Assembly: GCA_030263595.1 (NCBI GenBank)
Contig: SZPG01000006.1
Location: forward strand, 120,115-184,114
Source of the DNA: Chloroflexi bacterium CFX6
GTDB lineage: Bacteria; Chloroflexota; Anaerolineae; Anaerolineales; Villigracilaceae
Length of the DNA stretch: 64,000 nucleotides
Direction of reading: 5' to 3'
The notes beneath the pieces are model-generated. The model was not told where the DNA came from, ran no database searches, and saw only the letters and a program-made list of their open reading frames with translations. This document shows positions 1 to 7,322 of this stretch, in pieces. The number at the start of each line of letters is the position of its first letter. The first letter of the stretch is position 1. Both the position numbers and the translations under genes were made by a program.

Positions 1-127
1 GCATCGGCTTCGCTAAAAATACCGGGGAGCGCCAGTAGGTTCCCCAACACGGTATGGATCGAAGGGGCTAACACAGGCGTGCGACAGTAAATTGTCCACG
101 GCAGGTAAATCATCCTAAACCGACCAG
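1..127. other. Window edge, no supported gene
   Basis: A frame open from base 1 to a stop at 88-90 could be the tail of an upstream gene, but its 29 residues match nothing I recognise. The hairpin at 128-152 would suit the end of such a gene. Confidence 0.3.
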
Positions 128-152
128 AATCAGGCGGCGCTTCCGCCTGATT
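128..152 (+). terminator. Perfect 10-bp hairpin
   Basis: AATCAGGCGG pairs exactly with CCGCCTGATT across a 5-base loop. There is no long T run, so it may be a weak terminator or simply a structured spacer after an upstream gene. Confidence 0.4.
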
Positions 153-300
153 TGGATATATTCCTGCCATTGCCGAAGCGCAAAGCGGATCTGCAAAAGG
201 CAAAGCGGCAGATCGTCAATCCGCCGCAGCCGAGGCAGAGACCGGATGAGATTGGAAGGTCCTCGGGAAATTTACACAAAGGGTGCGAATCAAGAAGTAG

Positions 301-306
301 TATAAT
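301..306 (+). promoter_or_regulatory. Likely -10 box of the interrupted VWA/TA locus
   Basis: TATAAT lies 42 bases before the first copy of the duplicated VWA start codon (348). No good -35 hexamer is visible at 16-18 bases. It was probably the original promoter of the gene now at 958; the toxin-antitoxin insertion has moved that gene about 610 bases away from it. Confidence 0.4.
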
Positions 307-326
307 TTTTCCATGCCCAGGCAGTG

Positions 327-419
327 GTTCTGACAAAGGTTCGAATCATGGAATCCCGTATCTTACAGTTGATCTCAGCCTTACGCGCCAGCGGGGCGCC
401 TGTGTCGCTGGCGGAATCG
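327..419 (+). repeat. Direct repeat copy 1 (duplicated 5' end of VWA gene)
   Basis: Bases 327-396 are identical to 937-1006, and the next 23 bases differ at four positions. The repeat covers the ribosome-binding region and the first codons of the VWA gene, so this is a duplicated fragment of that gene, not a separate element. Confidence 0.92.
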
Positions 420-455
420 ACCCTTGACTGCAAGTTTATAATTGTTCCGAGGTAA
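348..455 (+). pseudogene. Truncated VWA gene start, 35 codons
   Basis: This frame begins exactly like the VWA protein at 958 (MESRILQLISALRASG) and diverges after residue 16-24, ending at a TAA three bases before the antitoxin ATG at 459. It is a fragment left by the duplication. Its stop, the GAGG at 449-452 and the antitoxin start are packed so that translation of the fragment could be coupled to the antitoxin. A functional peptide is not implied. Confidence 0.7.
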
Positions 456-458
456 AGC

Positions 459-671
459 ATGACAGTCACAGATATTCTCAATTCAGTGAAATTCGTTGTT
501 GATCCCAATGGTCGCCATTCCGCGGTCGTAGTGGACATGAATGTTTGGAAGCAGATTGTTTCCATCCTTGAAGACGCCGAGGACGCAGAAGAAATCAAAC
601 ACGCCCGATCGGTGGAAGAGGATACAATTCCCTGGAAGATCGCAAAGAAAGAATTGAAACTGGGGGATTAA
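459..671 (+). CDS. Type II antitoxin, Phd/YefM- or RelB-like
   Basis: A 70-residue acidic protein with a short N-terminal beta/helix part (roughly residues 8-40, with KFVVDPNG and AVVVDMNVWKQIV) and a charged C-terminal tail of the kind that wraps a toxin. It resembles Phd/YefM-family antitoxins, which bind their own promoter and neutralise a RelE/ParE toxin. The toxin gene starts two bases after its stop, the usual arrangement. An SD-like GAGG lies six bases before the ATG. The pair is wedged between two copies of the first 93 bases of the VWA locus, a strong sign of insertion. The subfamily is uncertain because the protein is short. Confidence 0.75.
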   Translation: MTVTDILNSVKFVVDPNGRHSAVVVDMNVWKQIVSILEDAEDAEEIKHARSVEEDTIPWKIAKKELKLGD

Positions 672-673
672 AC

Positions 674-925
674 ATGTATCGGGTTGACTTGCGCCGCCGG
701 GCGTACAAAGATCTCGAGTCCATTCCCTCAAACTACGCCCGCCTGATCGCTAGTCACCTTGACGCTCTTGAATCAAACCCGCGTCCAAACGACTCAAAGA
801 AACTCAAGGACGACGCAGGTTTTTCGTTGCGAGTTGGAGCATATCGCATTTTATACGATATTGATGATAAAGCCAAACTCGTGACCATTTACCGAATTAA
901 ACATCGCCGCGAAGCATACCGGTAA
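674..925 (+). CDS. Type II toxin, RelE/ParE superfamily
   Basis: An 83-residue basic protein with the RelE/ParE layout: an N-terminal basic stretch (LRRRAYKDLESIP), a helical hairpin, the core LRVGAYRILYDIDD near residues 51-64, and the C-terminal IYRIKHRREAYR strand typical of RelE/StbE toxins. RelE members cleave mRNA at the ribosome, while ParE members poison gyrase. The sequence alone does not decide, though the terminal H-R-R-x-x-Y-R ending is closer to RelE. It is co-transcribed with the antitoxin at 459. Its 3' end is followed after 11 bases by the second copy of the VWA 5' repeat. Confidence 0.85.
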   Translation: MYRVDLRRRAYKDLESIPSNYARLIASHLDALESNPRPNDSKKLKDDAGFSLRVGAYRILYDIDDKAKLVTIYRIKHRREAYR

Positions 926-936
926 TCCGGGTTTTA

Positions 937-1029
937 GTTCTGACAAAGGTTCGAATCATGGAATCCCGTATCTTACAGTTGATCTCAGCCTTACGCGCCA
1001 GCGGGGTGCGCGTGTCCCTGGCGGAATCG
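937..1029 (+). repeat. Direct repeat copy 2 (intact VWA gene start)
   Basis: Matches 327-419 at 89 of 93 positions. This copy leads into the full-length gene. AAAGG at 946-950 is the likely ribosome-binding site for the ATG at 958. Confidence 0.92.
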
Positions 1030-2337
1030 GCGGAGGCGTTCTCCGCAGTGGACATCATGGGGATTCAAGACCGCGAAGAGTTCCGCCTGTCGCTGCGTTC
1101 CACGCTCATCAAGGACGTGAAAGACCTCCCCACGTTCGATAAATTATTCCCTCTCTTCTTTGGCGCGGGGCAACCGCCTCCGATGATGGGCGGAAACCCG
1201 ATGGACGACATGACGCCCGAGGAGGCGCAAATGTGGGCGGAGGCAATGCGCCAGTTCGCGCAGAGTCTGCGTCAGCGGATGGAAAGGCTGATGAATGGCG
1301 AGCAGTTATCCAGGGAGGAATTGGAAGCGCTGGGTCGAATGGTCGGATTGAATCAAGCGGACAACCTCCGCTATCAAAACTGGATGGCGCAGCGCATGAT
1401 GCGCGCGTTGGCGTTCCCCGAAGTGCGCGAGGCGTTGCGGGAATTGATGGAGCAGCTCGCGCAAATGGGCATGAGCCGCGACCGCATCGAGCAGATCCAA
1501 AACGTGATCCAACAGAACATGCAGGGGATGCGCGAACAGATCGAGCGGTTTGCAGGCGAGCGCATCGCCGAGAATTTGAGCGAAAAGCCGCGCGGCGAAA
1601 GCGTTGACAATCTGATCAACCGCCCGTTCCACGCGCTGTCGGACGAGGATAAAAAGATCCTGCAACGTGAAGTAAAGCGACTCGCCGCGATGCTTCGGAC
1701 GCGCATCGCCCTGCGGCAGAAGCGCGCCAAAAGCGGACAACTCGACCCGAAGGCGACCATCCGAAGGAACCTCAAGTATCACGGCGTACCGATGGAGATC
1801 CTTCACAAGGACCGCACGCGCAAACCGAAGATCGTCGTGATCTGCGACATCAGCACTTCGATGCGTTTTTGCTCTGAGTTGATGTTGAGTTTTCTGTATG
1901 CGTTGCAGGGACAGGTGCGCAAGACTCATGCCTTCGCGTTCATTGATCACCTCGAATATATTTCGGAGGATTTCAGCGGCTCGAACGCGGACGAGGCGAT
2001 TGCCTCCGTTTTGTGGCGCATGCCCAGCGGACATTACAACACCGACCTCGGCTGGTCCCTGCAAAATTTCCAGGACGATTTCATGGACACGCTCAACGGG
2101 GGAACGACGCTCATCATCGTCGGCGACGGGCGCAATAATTTCTACGATCCGCGTCTCGACATCTTCTCCACGATGACCCGCCGCGCCGCGCGCACGATCT
2201 GGCTGAATCCCGAGCCCCCGATCCTGTGGCACGGCGACAGCGACATGCCCCGCTACGCGCCGTTGTGCGATAACGTGTTGAAGGTGAGCAACTTGAGGGA
2301 ACTTGCAGAGGCTGTGGATGCGTTAATGACGGTGTAG
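958..2337 (+). CDS. VWA domain-containing CoxE-like protein
   Basis: 459 residues. The first 280 are largely helical and charged, with an M/Q-rich stretch near 75-180. A von Willebrand factor A domain follows from about residue 285, with the metal-binding DxSxS motif (DISTS, 297-301) and a later GDGRNN near 389. This fits the CoxE-like/VWA family, often paired with MoxR-type AAA ATPases in metal or cofactor insertion; no MoxR gene is in the window, though it could lie upstream. The gene's first 93 bases are duplicated at 327-419 by the toxin-antitoxin insertion, which probably places it under read-through from the TA promoter. Confidence 0.85.
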   Translation: MESRILQLISALRASGVRVSLAESAEAFSAVDIMGIQDREEFRLSLRSTLIKDVKDLPTFDKLFPLFFGAGQPPPMMGGNPMDDMTPEEAQMWAEAMRQFAQSLRQRMERLMNGEQLSREELEALGRMVGLNQADNLRYQNWMAQRMMRALAFPEVREALRELMEQLAQMGMSRDRIEQIQNVIQQNMQGMREQIERFAGERIAENLSEKPRGESVDNLINRPFHALSDEDKKILQREVKRLAAMLRTRIALRQKRAKSGQLDPKATIRRNLKYHGVPMEILHKDRTRKPKIVVICDISTSMRFCSELMLSFLYALQGQVRKTHAFAFIDHLEYISEDFSGSNADEAIASVLWRMPSGHYNTDLGWSLQNFQDDFMDTLNGGTTLIIVGDGRNNFYDPRLDIFSTMTRRAARTIWLNPEPPILWHGDSDMPRYAPLCDNVLKVSNLRELAEAVDALMTV

Positions 2338-2364
2338 AAATTTCATCACCGATTGGATGGCTGT

Positions 2365-2736
2365 ATGGCAAAGGTCATGGTCGTTGACGACGACGAGGAT
2401 TTCACGAATTTATACAAGGCTTCCCTCAGGGCGGCGGGTTACGATGCAATCGCCGTGAACCAGAGCGCCGCGGCCATCGAAATGGCATATCTCTCCAAGC
2501 CGGATGTTTTTCTCATTGACCTGATGATGCCCGAACTCGACGGCTTCCAGTTGTGCAGGTTGATCAGGGCAGACCCCGTCCTCAAACACATTCCCATCAT
2601 CATCGTCACCGCGCTCACCGACCTGGACAGCAGGCTGGTCGCCCTGGGCGCGGGAGCGAACGATTACCTCACCAAGCCCTTTCACATCGAGACGCTCAAG
2701 TCGAGGATCGACGCGGTGTTGGAGGGAGTGACGTAG
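2365..2736 (+). CDS. Stand-alone response-regulator receiver
   Basis: A 123-residue CheY-like receiver with no output domain. The acidic pocket VVDDD (6-10), phospho-acceptor Asp52 in FLIDLMMPELDG, Thr82 and Lys104 (TKPF) are all present, so it should be phosphorylatable. A TTG 12 bases upstream would extend it, but the ATG at 2365 gives the standard N-terminus. It is a close paralogue of the receiver at 5492, with identical spacing of all key residues and the shared GAGANDYLTKPF; the two flank a GAF-GAF-HD-GYP protein. No histidine kinase is nearby, so its partner is encoded elsewhere. Confidence 0.9.
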   Translation: MAKVMVVDDDEDFTNLYKASLRAAGYDAIAVNQSAAAIEMAYLSKPDVFLIDLMMPELDGFQLCRLIRADPVLKHIPIIIVTALTDLDSRLVALGAGANDYLTKPFHIETLKSRIDAVLEGVT

Positions 2737-2851
2737 GATGAGGGCGGCGATCCGGGAGGATAAACGGGGATGTCAGGGCGTAATTTGAAGTAAAATTACC
2801 TCATGGACGCCGCGCAGATATAAGAATGGTTGACGAAAATGGTAAACTAGG

Positions 2852-2884
2852 CGACAGTCAATTTCGAATTGACTGTCGTTTTTT
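2852..2884 (+). terminator. Strong intrinsic terminator
   Basis: CGACAGTCAATT pairs perfectly over 12 bp with AATTGACTGTCG around a 3-base loop, followed by six Ts. It ends transcription from the receiver gene at 2365 and lies only 24 bases before the crotonase start. Confidence 0.85.
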
Positions 2885-2908
2885 ATCCATGCAAAAAAGG
2901 ACTCCCTC

Positions 2909-3634
2909 ATGCCCTCCCCCATCCTCACCTCCCAACACGAATCAATCCTCGAAATCGCGCTCAATCGTCCCGAGGCGTACAACGCCTTCGATCTCACCAT
3001 CAAAGGGGTTATGATCACCGGCGCAGGGAAGGCGTTCTGCGCGGGCGGCGACTTGAAATGGATCAGCCGGCAGGCTGGGGATGCGGGATCGGTCCTGCAC
3101 AGACTCGCGCCGCAATTTCACATCGCCATCGCCGAGATTCGGCGCATGCCGAAACCTGTCGTCGCGGCGATCAACGGGATCGCGGCAGGCGGAGGCTTCT
3201 CGCTCGCGCTGGCGTGCGACTTTCGCGTGATGGCGGAGTCGGCGATACTGCGCCAGGGCTACACATCGAACGGCTTGAGCATGGACGGAGGCGGGACGTT
3301 CGCGCTGCCGCGTCTCGTCGGGCTGGCGCGCGCAATGGAGATCGCCGCCTTCGACCAGCCGATTTCAGCGCCGAAGGCTTGGGAGTGGGGATTGGTCACG
3401 AAGGTCGCGGCAGATTCAGAGGTCGGGAAAGAAGCGTTGATCATGCTGGAGGGGTTGGCGAAGTCCGCGTTACATTCGTTTGCATGGTCGAAGCGATTGT
3501 TGACCGAATCCTTCACCAACACACTGGAGACTCAACTCGAACTGGAACGCCAGGGTATCAGCGATTGCGCCCGTCACCCGAACGGAAAGGAAGGCGTCAG
3601 GGCGTTCGTCGAAAAACGCAAGCCAACGTTCTAG
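2909..3634 (+). CDS. Enoyl-CoA hydratase/isomerase family protein, internally shortened
   Basis: 241 residues of the crotonase superfamily. The acyl-CoA and oxyanion-hole segment AFCAGGDLKW (residues 44-53) and INGIAAGGGFSLALACDFRV are intact, and SMDGGGTFALPRLVG resembles the PaaG-like isomerase branch with an Asp in the active-site loop. The segment normally lying between N-A-F and the VMITGAGKAF strand, about 20 residues of helix, is missing: the sequence runs NAFDLTIKGVMITG around residues 25-38. The frame is kept. It likely acts on an acyl-CoA in fatty or aromatic acid breakdown, but the deletion makes activity uncertain. ATG at 2909 gives the standard start. Confidence 0.82.
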   Translation: MPSPILTSQHESILEIALNRPEAYNAFDLTIKGVMITGAGKAFCAGGDLKWISRQAGDAGSVLHRLAPQFHIAIAEIRRMPKPVVAAINGIAAGGGFSLALACDFRVMAESAILRQGYTSNGLSMDGGGTFALPRLVGLARAMEIAAFDQPISAPKAWEWGLVTKVAADSEVGKEALIMLEGLAKSALHSFAWSKRLLTESFTNTLETQLELERQGISDCARHPNGKEGVRAFVEKRKPTF

Positions 3635-3666
3635 CGCGCAAGGCGGCGCGGCGGCGATAAATGGTC

Positions 3667-3672
3667 TATAAT
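3667..3672 (+). promoter_or_regulatory. -10 box before the HD-GYP gene
   Basis: TATAAT ends 15 bases before the ATG at 3688, giving a leader of only about 9 bases. GAAAGG at 3677-3682 would overlap the transcription start, so an SD-led start is only partly compatible with this box. Confidence 0.45.
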
Positions 3673-3687
3673 GGGCGAAAGGTTCCC

Positions 3688-5352
3688 ATGGCGAAGGAAA
3701 GCAAGTTTACAAGTACCGCCCTGGCGACGGACGACGAAACTTCACACCTCTACCACATCCTGACCCGCGCCAACCAGATCGCCAGCAACACCGAACTGGA
3801 CGACCTTCTCGATCAGATGCTCGACCTGATCATCGAGGTCTGCGGTGGGAACGCGGGGACTCTCTACCTGCTCGACGCGGAACGCGACGAACTCGAATTC
3901 AAGGTGATACGGGGACCCAACAGCGACCAAAGCCTGATCGGAAAACGCATCAAAACGGACCTGGGGATTGTCGGCGCGACGATGAAGCAGACCCAGCCCC
4001 TCGTCATCGAAAACCTGCCAGGCGACCCGCGCTGGCAAAAGATCGCGAACAGTTCCAAAGACCTGCTGAACGTCATCTCCACCCCCCTGTGCCTGCGCGG
4101 CGGACCGATCGGCGTCGTGCAGGTTTTCAATTATTCCCACACGCCCCTGCACATCGTACAAATGCTCAGCGCGCGCATGGCGTCCGAGATCGAAAAGGCT
4201 GTGCTGCTGGAAGCCAGCCAGGGACGGAACGCGCGCCTCGAAGCGTTGATTGACATCATCGGGATCATCGGTTCGAACCTCGACCGGGACCGGGTCCTGC
4301 AATTGATCGTTCGCCACGCCCGCGACCTGCTCCACGCAGAACACGCCTCGCTCTTCCTGATAGACGAGGAGAGGGACGACATCGTCCTGCACGTCTCCTC
4401 CAGCGAGACGCAAGTCCCTGAATTGCGGGTCCCGCGCGGCAAAGGGATCATCGGTCACGCCATCGAGAGCGGCGACATCCTCTTCGTCCCCAACGTGCAT
4501 GAGGACGAACGCCATTTCGCGCAGGCGGAACCGATCACCGGCATCGCCACCACCTCGTTGATCGCCGTCCCGCTCGTCACGCGCACGGTTCAACTCGGTC
4601 AGGGACTTGGCGCCTCCCACACCAAGATCATCGGGGGCGTCGAAGCCATCAATCGAAAGGACGGGACGTTCACACGCGAGGATGCCGAACTCCTGCTCAC
4701 CCTGGCGACCCAGGCTGCGACGGTCCTTCAGATCGCAAAACTTTACCAGGAGGCGAACGAACTCTTTCTCGATACCATCCAGGCGATGGCGGCGTCCATA
4801 GACGCGAAAGATCCGTATACCAACGGACATTCACAGAGGGTAAGCGAATTCTCCGTCGCCATCGGACGCCAATTGAACCTGCCCGCGGAGGAACTGCATC
4901 AATTACGCATCGGCGCGTTGCTGCACGATATCGGCAAGATCGGAATACCGGATCACATTCTGGGGAAACCCGGGCGGCTGACCGAGGCGGAGACCAACAA
5001 GATGAAGGAACACCCGGTCATCGGCGCGAACATCATGAAAAACGTGCGCCTGCTGCGCGAGGAGTTGCCCGCCCTCGCCGAGCATCACGAGCACATTGAC
5101 GGAACCGGCTACCCCAACGGCTTGAGGGGCGAACAGATCTCCCTCTTCGGGCGCATCGTCGCCGCCGCGGACGTGTTCGACGCGCTGACTTCCGACCGCC
5201 CCTACCGCCGCGCCCTCGACGTGGAGGAGGTTTTCCTTCGCATGGAACGCGAGTGCGGCGCGCATTTCGACGAGGCTTGCGTCCGGGCGCTGATACAGGC
5301 TTACCTCGCCGGCGAGATCGAAACGCAAAAGGATCGGCGGACCTCGGATTGA
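3688..5352 (+). CDS. GAF-GAF-HD-GYP signalling protein
   Basis: 554 residues. Two GAF sensor domains (about 25-165 and 190-355) precede an HD-GYP domain, with HDIGKIGIPD at about 413-422 and GTGYP near 472-476. HD-GYP domains hydrolyse cyclic di-GMP, and all visible catalytic residues are present, so an active phosphodiesterase regulated by small ligands or redox is likely. No transmembrane segment is visible, so it is cytosolic. The start at 3688 is preferred because GAAAGG lies just before it; an in-frame ATG at 3661 would add nine residues. Paralogous receivers sit on either side (2365 and 5492), suggesting one signalling neighbourhood. Confidence 0.9.
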   Translation: MAKESKFTSTALATDDETSHLYHILTRANQIASNTELDDLLDQMLDLIIEVCGGNAGTLYLLDAERDELEFKVIRGPNSDQSLIGKRIKTDLGIVGATMKQTQPLVIENLPGDPRWQKIANSSKDLLNVISTPLCLRGGPIGVVQVFNYSHTPLHIVQMLSARMASEIEKAVLLEASQGRNARLEALIDIIGIIGSNLDRDRVLQLIVRHARDLLHAEHASLFLIDEERDDIVLHVSSSETQVPELRVPRGKGIIGHAIESGDILFVPNVHEDERHFAQAEPITGIATTSLIAVPLVTRTVQLGQGLGASHTKIIGGVEAINRKDGTFTREDAELLLTLATQAATVLQIAKLYQEANELFLDTIQAMAASIDAKDPYTNGHSQRVSEFSVAIGRQLNLPAEELHQLRIGALLHDIGKIGIPDHILGKPGRLTEAETNKMKEHPVIGANIMKNVRLLREELPALAEHHEHIDGTGYPNGLRGEQISLFGRIVAAADVFDALTSDRPYRRALDVEEVFLRMERECGAHFDEACVRALIQAYLAGEIETQKDRRTSD

Positions 5353-5422
5353 CCGTCGCTCGAACCGGCGTTTGCTTCAAAATTACAATGTTACAAGGAG
5401 CGGGAAAACGCAAATTCCGGCG

Positions 5423-5428
5423 TATAAT
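5423..5428 (+). promoter_or_regulatory. Putative -10 box for receiver at 5492
   Basis: TATAAT about 63 bases before the ATG. No clear -35 is visible. Confidence 0.4.
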
Positions 5429-5491
5429 ACCGGGCATCCGACGCAGGACGCGGAGTAATACGAACAAATCAATTCGCATTGGAAAGAAGTT

Positions 5492-5866
5492 ATGACAAAG
5501 ATCATGGTCGTGGACGACGACAAAGACGCAACCGCCTTGTTCGAGGAGGTGCTCCGGGCGGAGGGGTACGATCCCATCCTGCTCAACGAAAGCGCAAAGG
5601 CAATCCAGATCGCAAAACAGGAAAAACCGTCCCTTTTCATCCTCGACCTGATGATGCCGGAACCGGACGGATTCAAGTTGTGCCGCATGCTTCGCAGGGA
5701 ACCCGAATTCAAGAACACCCCCATCATCATCGTCACCGCGCTCAACGACACCGACAGCCGCATCGTCGCCATCGGCGCGGGAGCCAACGATTACCTCACC
5801 AAGCCCTTTCGCCTCGACGAATTGTACGCAAGCATCAAGGATCACCTCGACGATCTGGAACCCTGA
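5492..5866 (+). CDS. Stand-alone response-regulator receiver
   Basis: 124-residue CheY-like receiver: VVDDD at 6-10, phospho-acceptor Asp52 in LDLMMPEPDG, Thr82 and Lys104. It shares FKLCRML-type and GAGANDYLTKPF segments with the receiver at 2365 and is evidently a duplicate of it. The only gene between this and the HD-GYP gene is intergenic sequence with its own -10 box, so it may be transcribed separately. Output must be through protein contact because no effector domain follows. Confidence 0.9.
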   Translation: MTKIMVVDDDKDATALFEEVLRAEGYDPILLNESAKAIQIAKQEKPSLFILDLMMPEPDGFKLCRMLRREPEFKNTPIIIVTALNDTDSRIVAIGAGANDYLTKPFRLDELYASIKDHLDDLEP

Positions 5867-5895
5867 AACCGGCTTCATCCTCCGATGAAGAGAAA

Positions 5896-5935
5896 ACGAA
5901 AAAGGCGACCGCATTTCTGCGGTCGCCTTTTTCGT
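5896..5935. terminator. Bidirectional terminator
   Basis: An 18-bp near-perfect stem centred on a TTTC loop, with A and T runs on its two flanks, sits between the converging receiver gene (plus) and lipoprotein gene (minus). Confidence 0.85.
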
Positions 5936-5980
5936 TTCGACTGATGAGGCTGGGATGGAGAATTATCCCAAATCCGCCTC

Positions 5981-6394
5981 CTACTGGACGGTGAATTCGA
6001 CCGTGCCGATCAACGCGTCGTTGAAATAGATCTCCACCTTGTACAAACCGAGGGGCCAAAAGCCGTCCACCGGCGGGGGATAGTAGAAATAAACGGTTCC
6101 GTCGAACCCGTCCTGGTCAATGGTGATATCCGCCTCGTCGAAGAGAAGGTTCGGTTCGGTGTTTTCCACCTCCACCGCGTACCACTTGGAGGAGATCACG
6201 TTCCCCACTGCGCCGTTCGAGAGGTCGCTCACCACGTAAATGGTATCGGTTGTGGAAAAAACGGAGGAGGGTTGGTTGCCGTCCTCGTCCATTGCCGTGC
6301 GGGGATTATCCAGTGTCGGTTCCCCGAACGAGCAGGCAAGGGTCGCAGCGACCAGAGACGCGACCGCAAACAAAACGATCAATTTGTTCTTCAT
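5981..6394 (-). CDS. Small secreted lipoprotein
   Basis: 137 residues beginning with a signal peptide (MKNKLIVLFAVASLVAATLAC) whose ATLAC end is a lipobox, so Cys21 should be lipidated and the protein anchored outside the membrane. The rest is predicted beta-rich with no recognised catalytic motif; the C-terminal part (GLYKVEIYFNDALIGTVEFTV) looks like an Ig- or C2-like strand pair. An AAAAGGAG ribosome-binding site precedes the start. Function unknown. Confidence 0.75.
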   Translation of the reverse strand: MKNKLIVLFAVASLVAATLACSFGEPTLDNPRTAMDEDGNQPSSVFSTTDTIYVVSDLSNGAVGNVISSKWYAVEVENTEPNLLFDEADITIDQDGFDGTVYFYYPPPVDGFWPLGLYKVEIYFNDALIGTVEFTVQ

Positions 6395-6524
6395 TATGCA
6401 TTCTCCTTTTTATTTTTCAAAAACTATCCTCGTCAAAATTCCGTCACGCGACATTTATGTTGCTTATGCCGCCTTTGAGTTGCAACCTGAAAGCCGCGTT
6501 ACGAAATATGGGCGGAAGTATATC

Positions 6525-7244
6525 CTATTCGACCTCGATGTAGATGCGTTTGTTGATTGCCCCTTTGCTCTTATAGTCCGTCACGCGGATCTTGCCGATC
6601 TCGTTCGTGTTGCGGACGTGCGTGCCTCCGTCGGCTTGCAGGTCGAGTCCCACGATCTCCACTGTCCGCACTTGCGTAATGCCCTCGGGCAACAGGTTGA
6701 TCTTCGTGCGGATCAGGTCCGGGATTTGGAACGCCTCTTCGCGCGGCAAAATCCTGACCCTGATCTCGCGTCCCAACGACGCCTCCTTGTTGACCGCGGC
6801 TTCGATCTCGCGCACCAACTCCCCGCGCATGGTCTCGAACTCGAAATCCATGCGTCCCTTGAGCGGTTCCATGTCCCCGCCGGTGACGAGCGCGCCGTAA
6901 TCGCGGAAGACGGTCCCGCACAGCACGTGGAGCGCGCTATGGGTGCGCATCAGCTTGTATCGCCGCGCCCAGTCCAGGGTCCCGCGCGAAGCGGAACCGG
7001 GAGCAGGCAAAGGCGCGTCGCCGCCGAGGAAGTGCAGGACGTCGTCCCCCTGCTTCTTTACCTTTTCCACCGGATAAGTTACACCCGCGACGGACAGCGC
7101 TCCAAGGTCGCAGGGCTGTCCCCCGCCGCCGGGGTAGAACGCGGTCTTATCGAGGATGACCGCGCGGGTCTCCTCCTGCGCTGCGGTTACGACCGCGTCG
7201 AACTCCCGCAAATACGAATCGGTTTGATAGAGTAGTTCCGTCAT
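6525..7244 (-). CDS. alaX: AlaX-type alanyl-tRNA editing protein
   Basis: 239 residues resembling free-standing editing domains of alanyl-tRNA synthetase, which hydrolyse Ser- or Gly-tRNA(Ala). An N-terminal beta-barrel part contains AFYPGGGGQPCD (35-46). The zinc-binding HxxxH is at His102-His106 (THSALHVL), and the second zinc motif, normally CxxxH, reads D205-G-G-T-H209. The cysteine is thus replaced by aspartate unless Asp is the family variant. ATG at 7244 is chosen because GGAGG lies directly upstream. It runs head to head with the gene at 7323. Confidence 0.88.
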   Translation of the reverse strand: MTELLYQTDSYLREFDAVVTAAQEETRAVILDKTAFYPGGGGQPCDLGALSVAGVTYPVEKVKKQGDDVLHFLGGDAPLPAPGSASRGTLDWARRYKLMRTHSALHVLCGTVFRDYGALVTGGDMEPLKGRMDFEFETMRGELVREIEAAVNKEASLGREIRVRILPREEAFQIPDLIRTKINLLPEGITQVRTVEIVGLDLQADGGTHVRNTNEIGKIRVTDYKSKGAINKRIYIEVE

Positions 7245-7322
7245 GGCGCCTCCATTTCGTAAAGTGTAAAGCAAATGATAAAATCAGCCAATGGACGAAG
7301 CCCGTTGATTTAGGAGTGAGAG

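Noticed and set aside
1..90. C-terminal end of an upstream gene
   Set aside because: An open frame runs from the edge, but 29 residues without a motif cannot support a call.
2826..3014. Open frame overlapping the terminator at 2852 and the crotonase start
   Set aside because: It reads through a strong terminator stem and has no start site; the crotonase frame is clearly the coding one.
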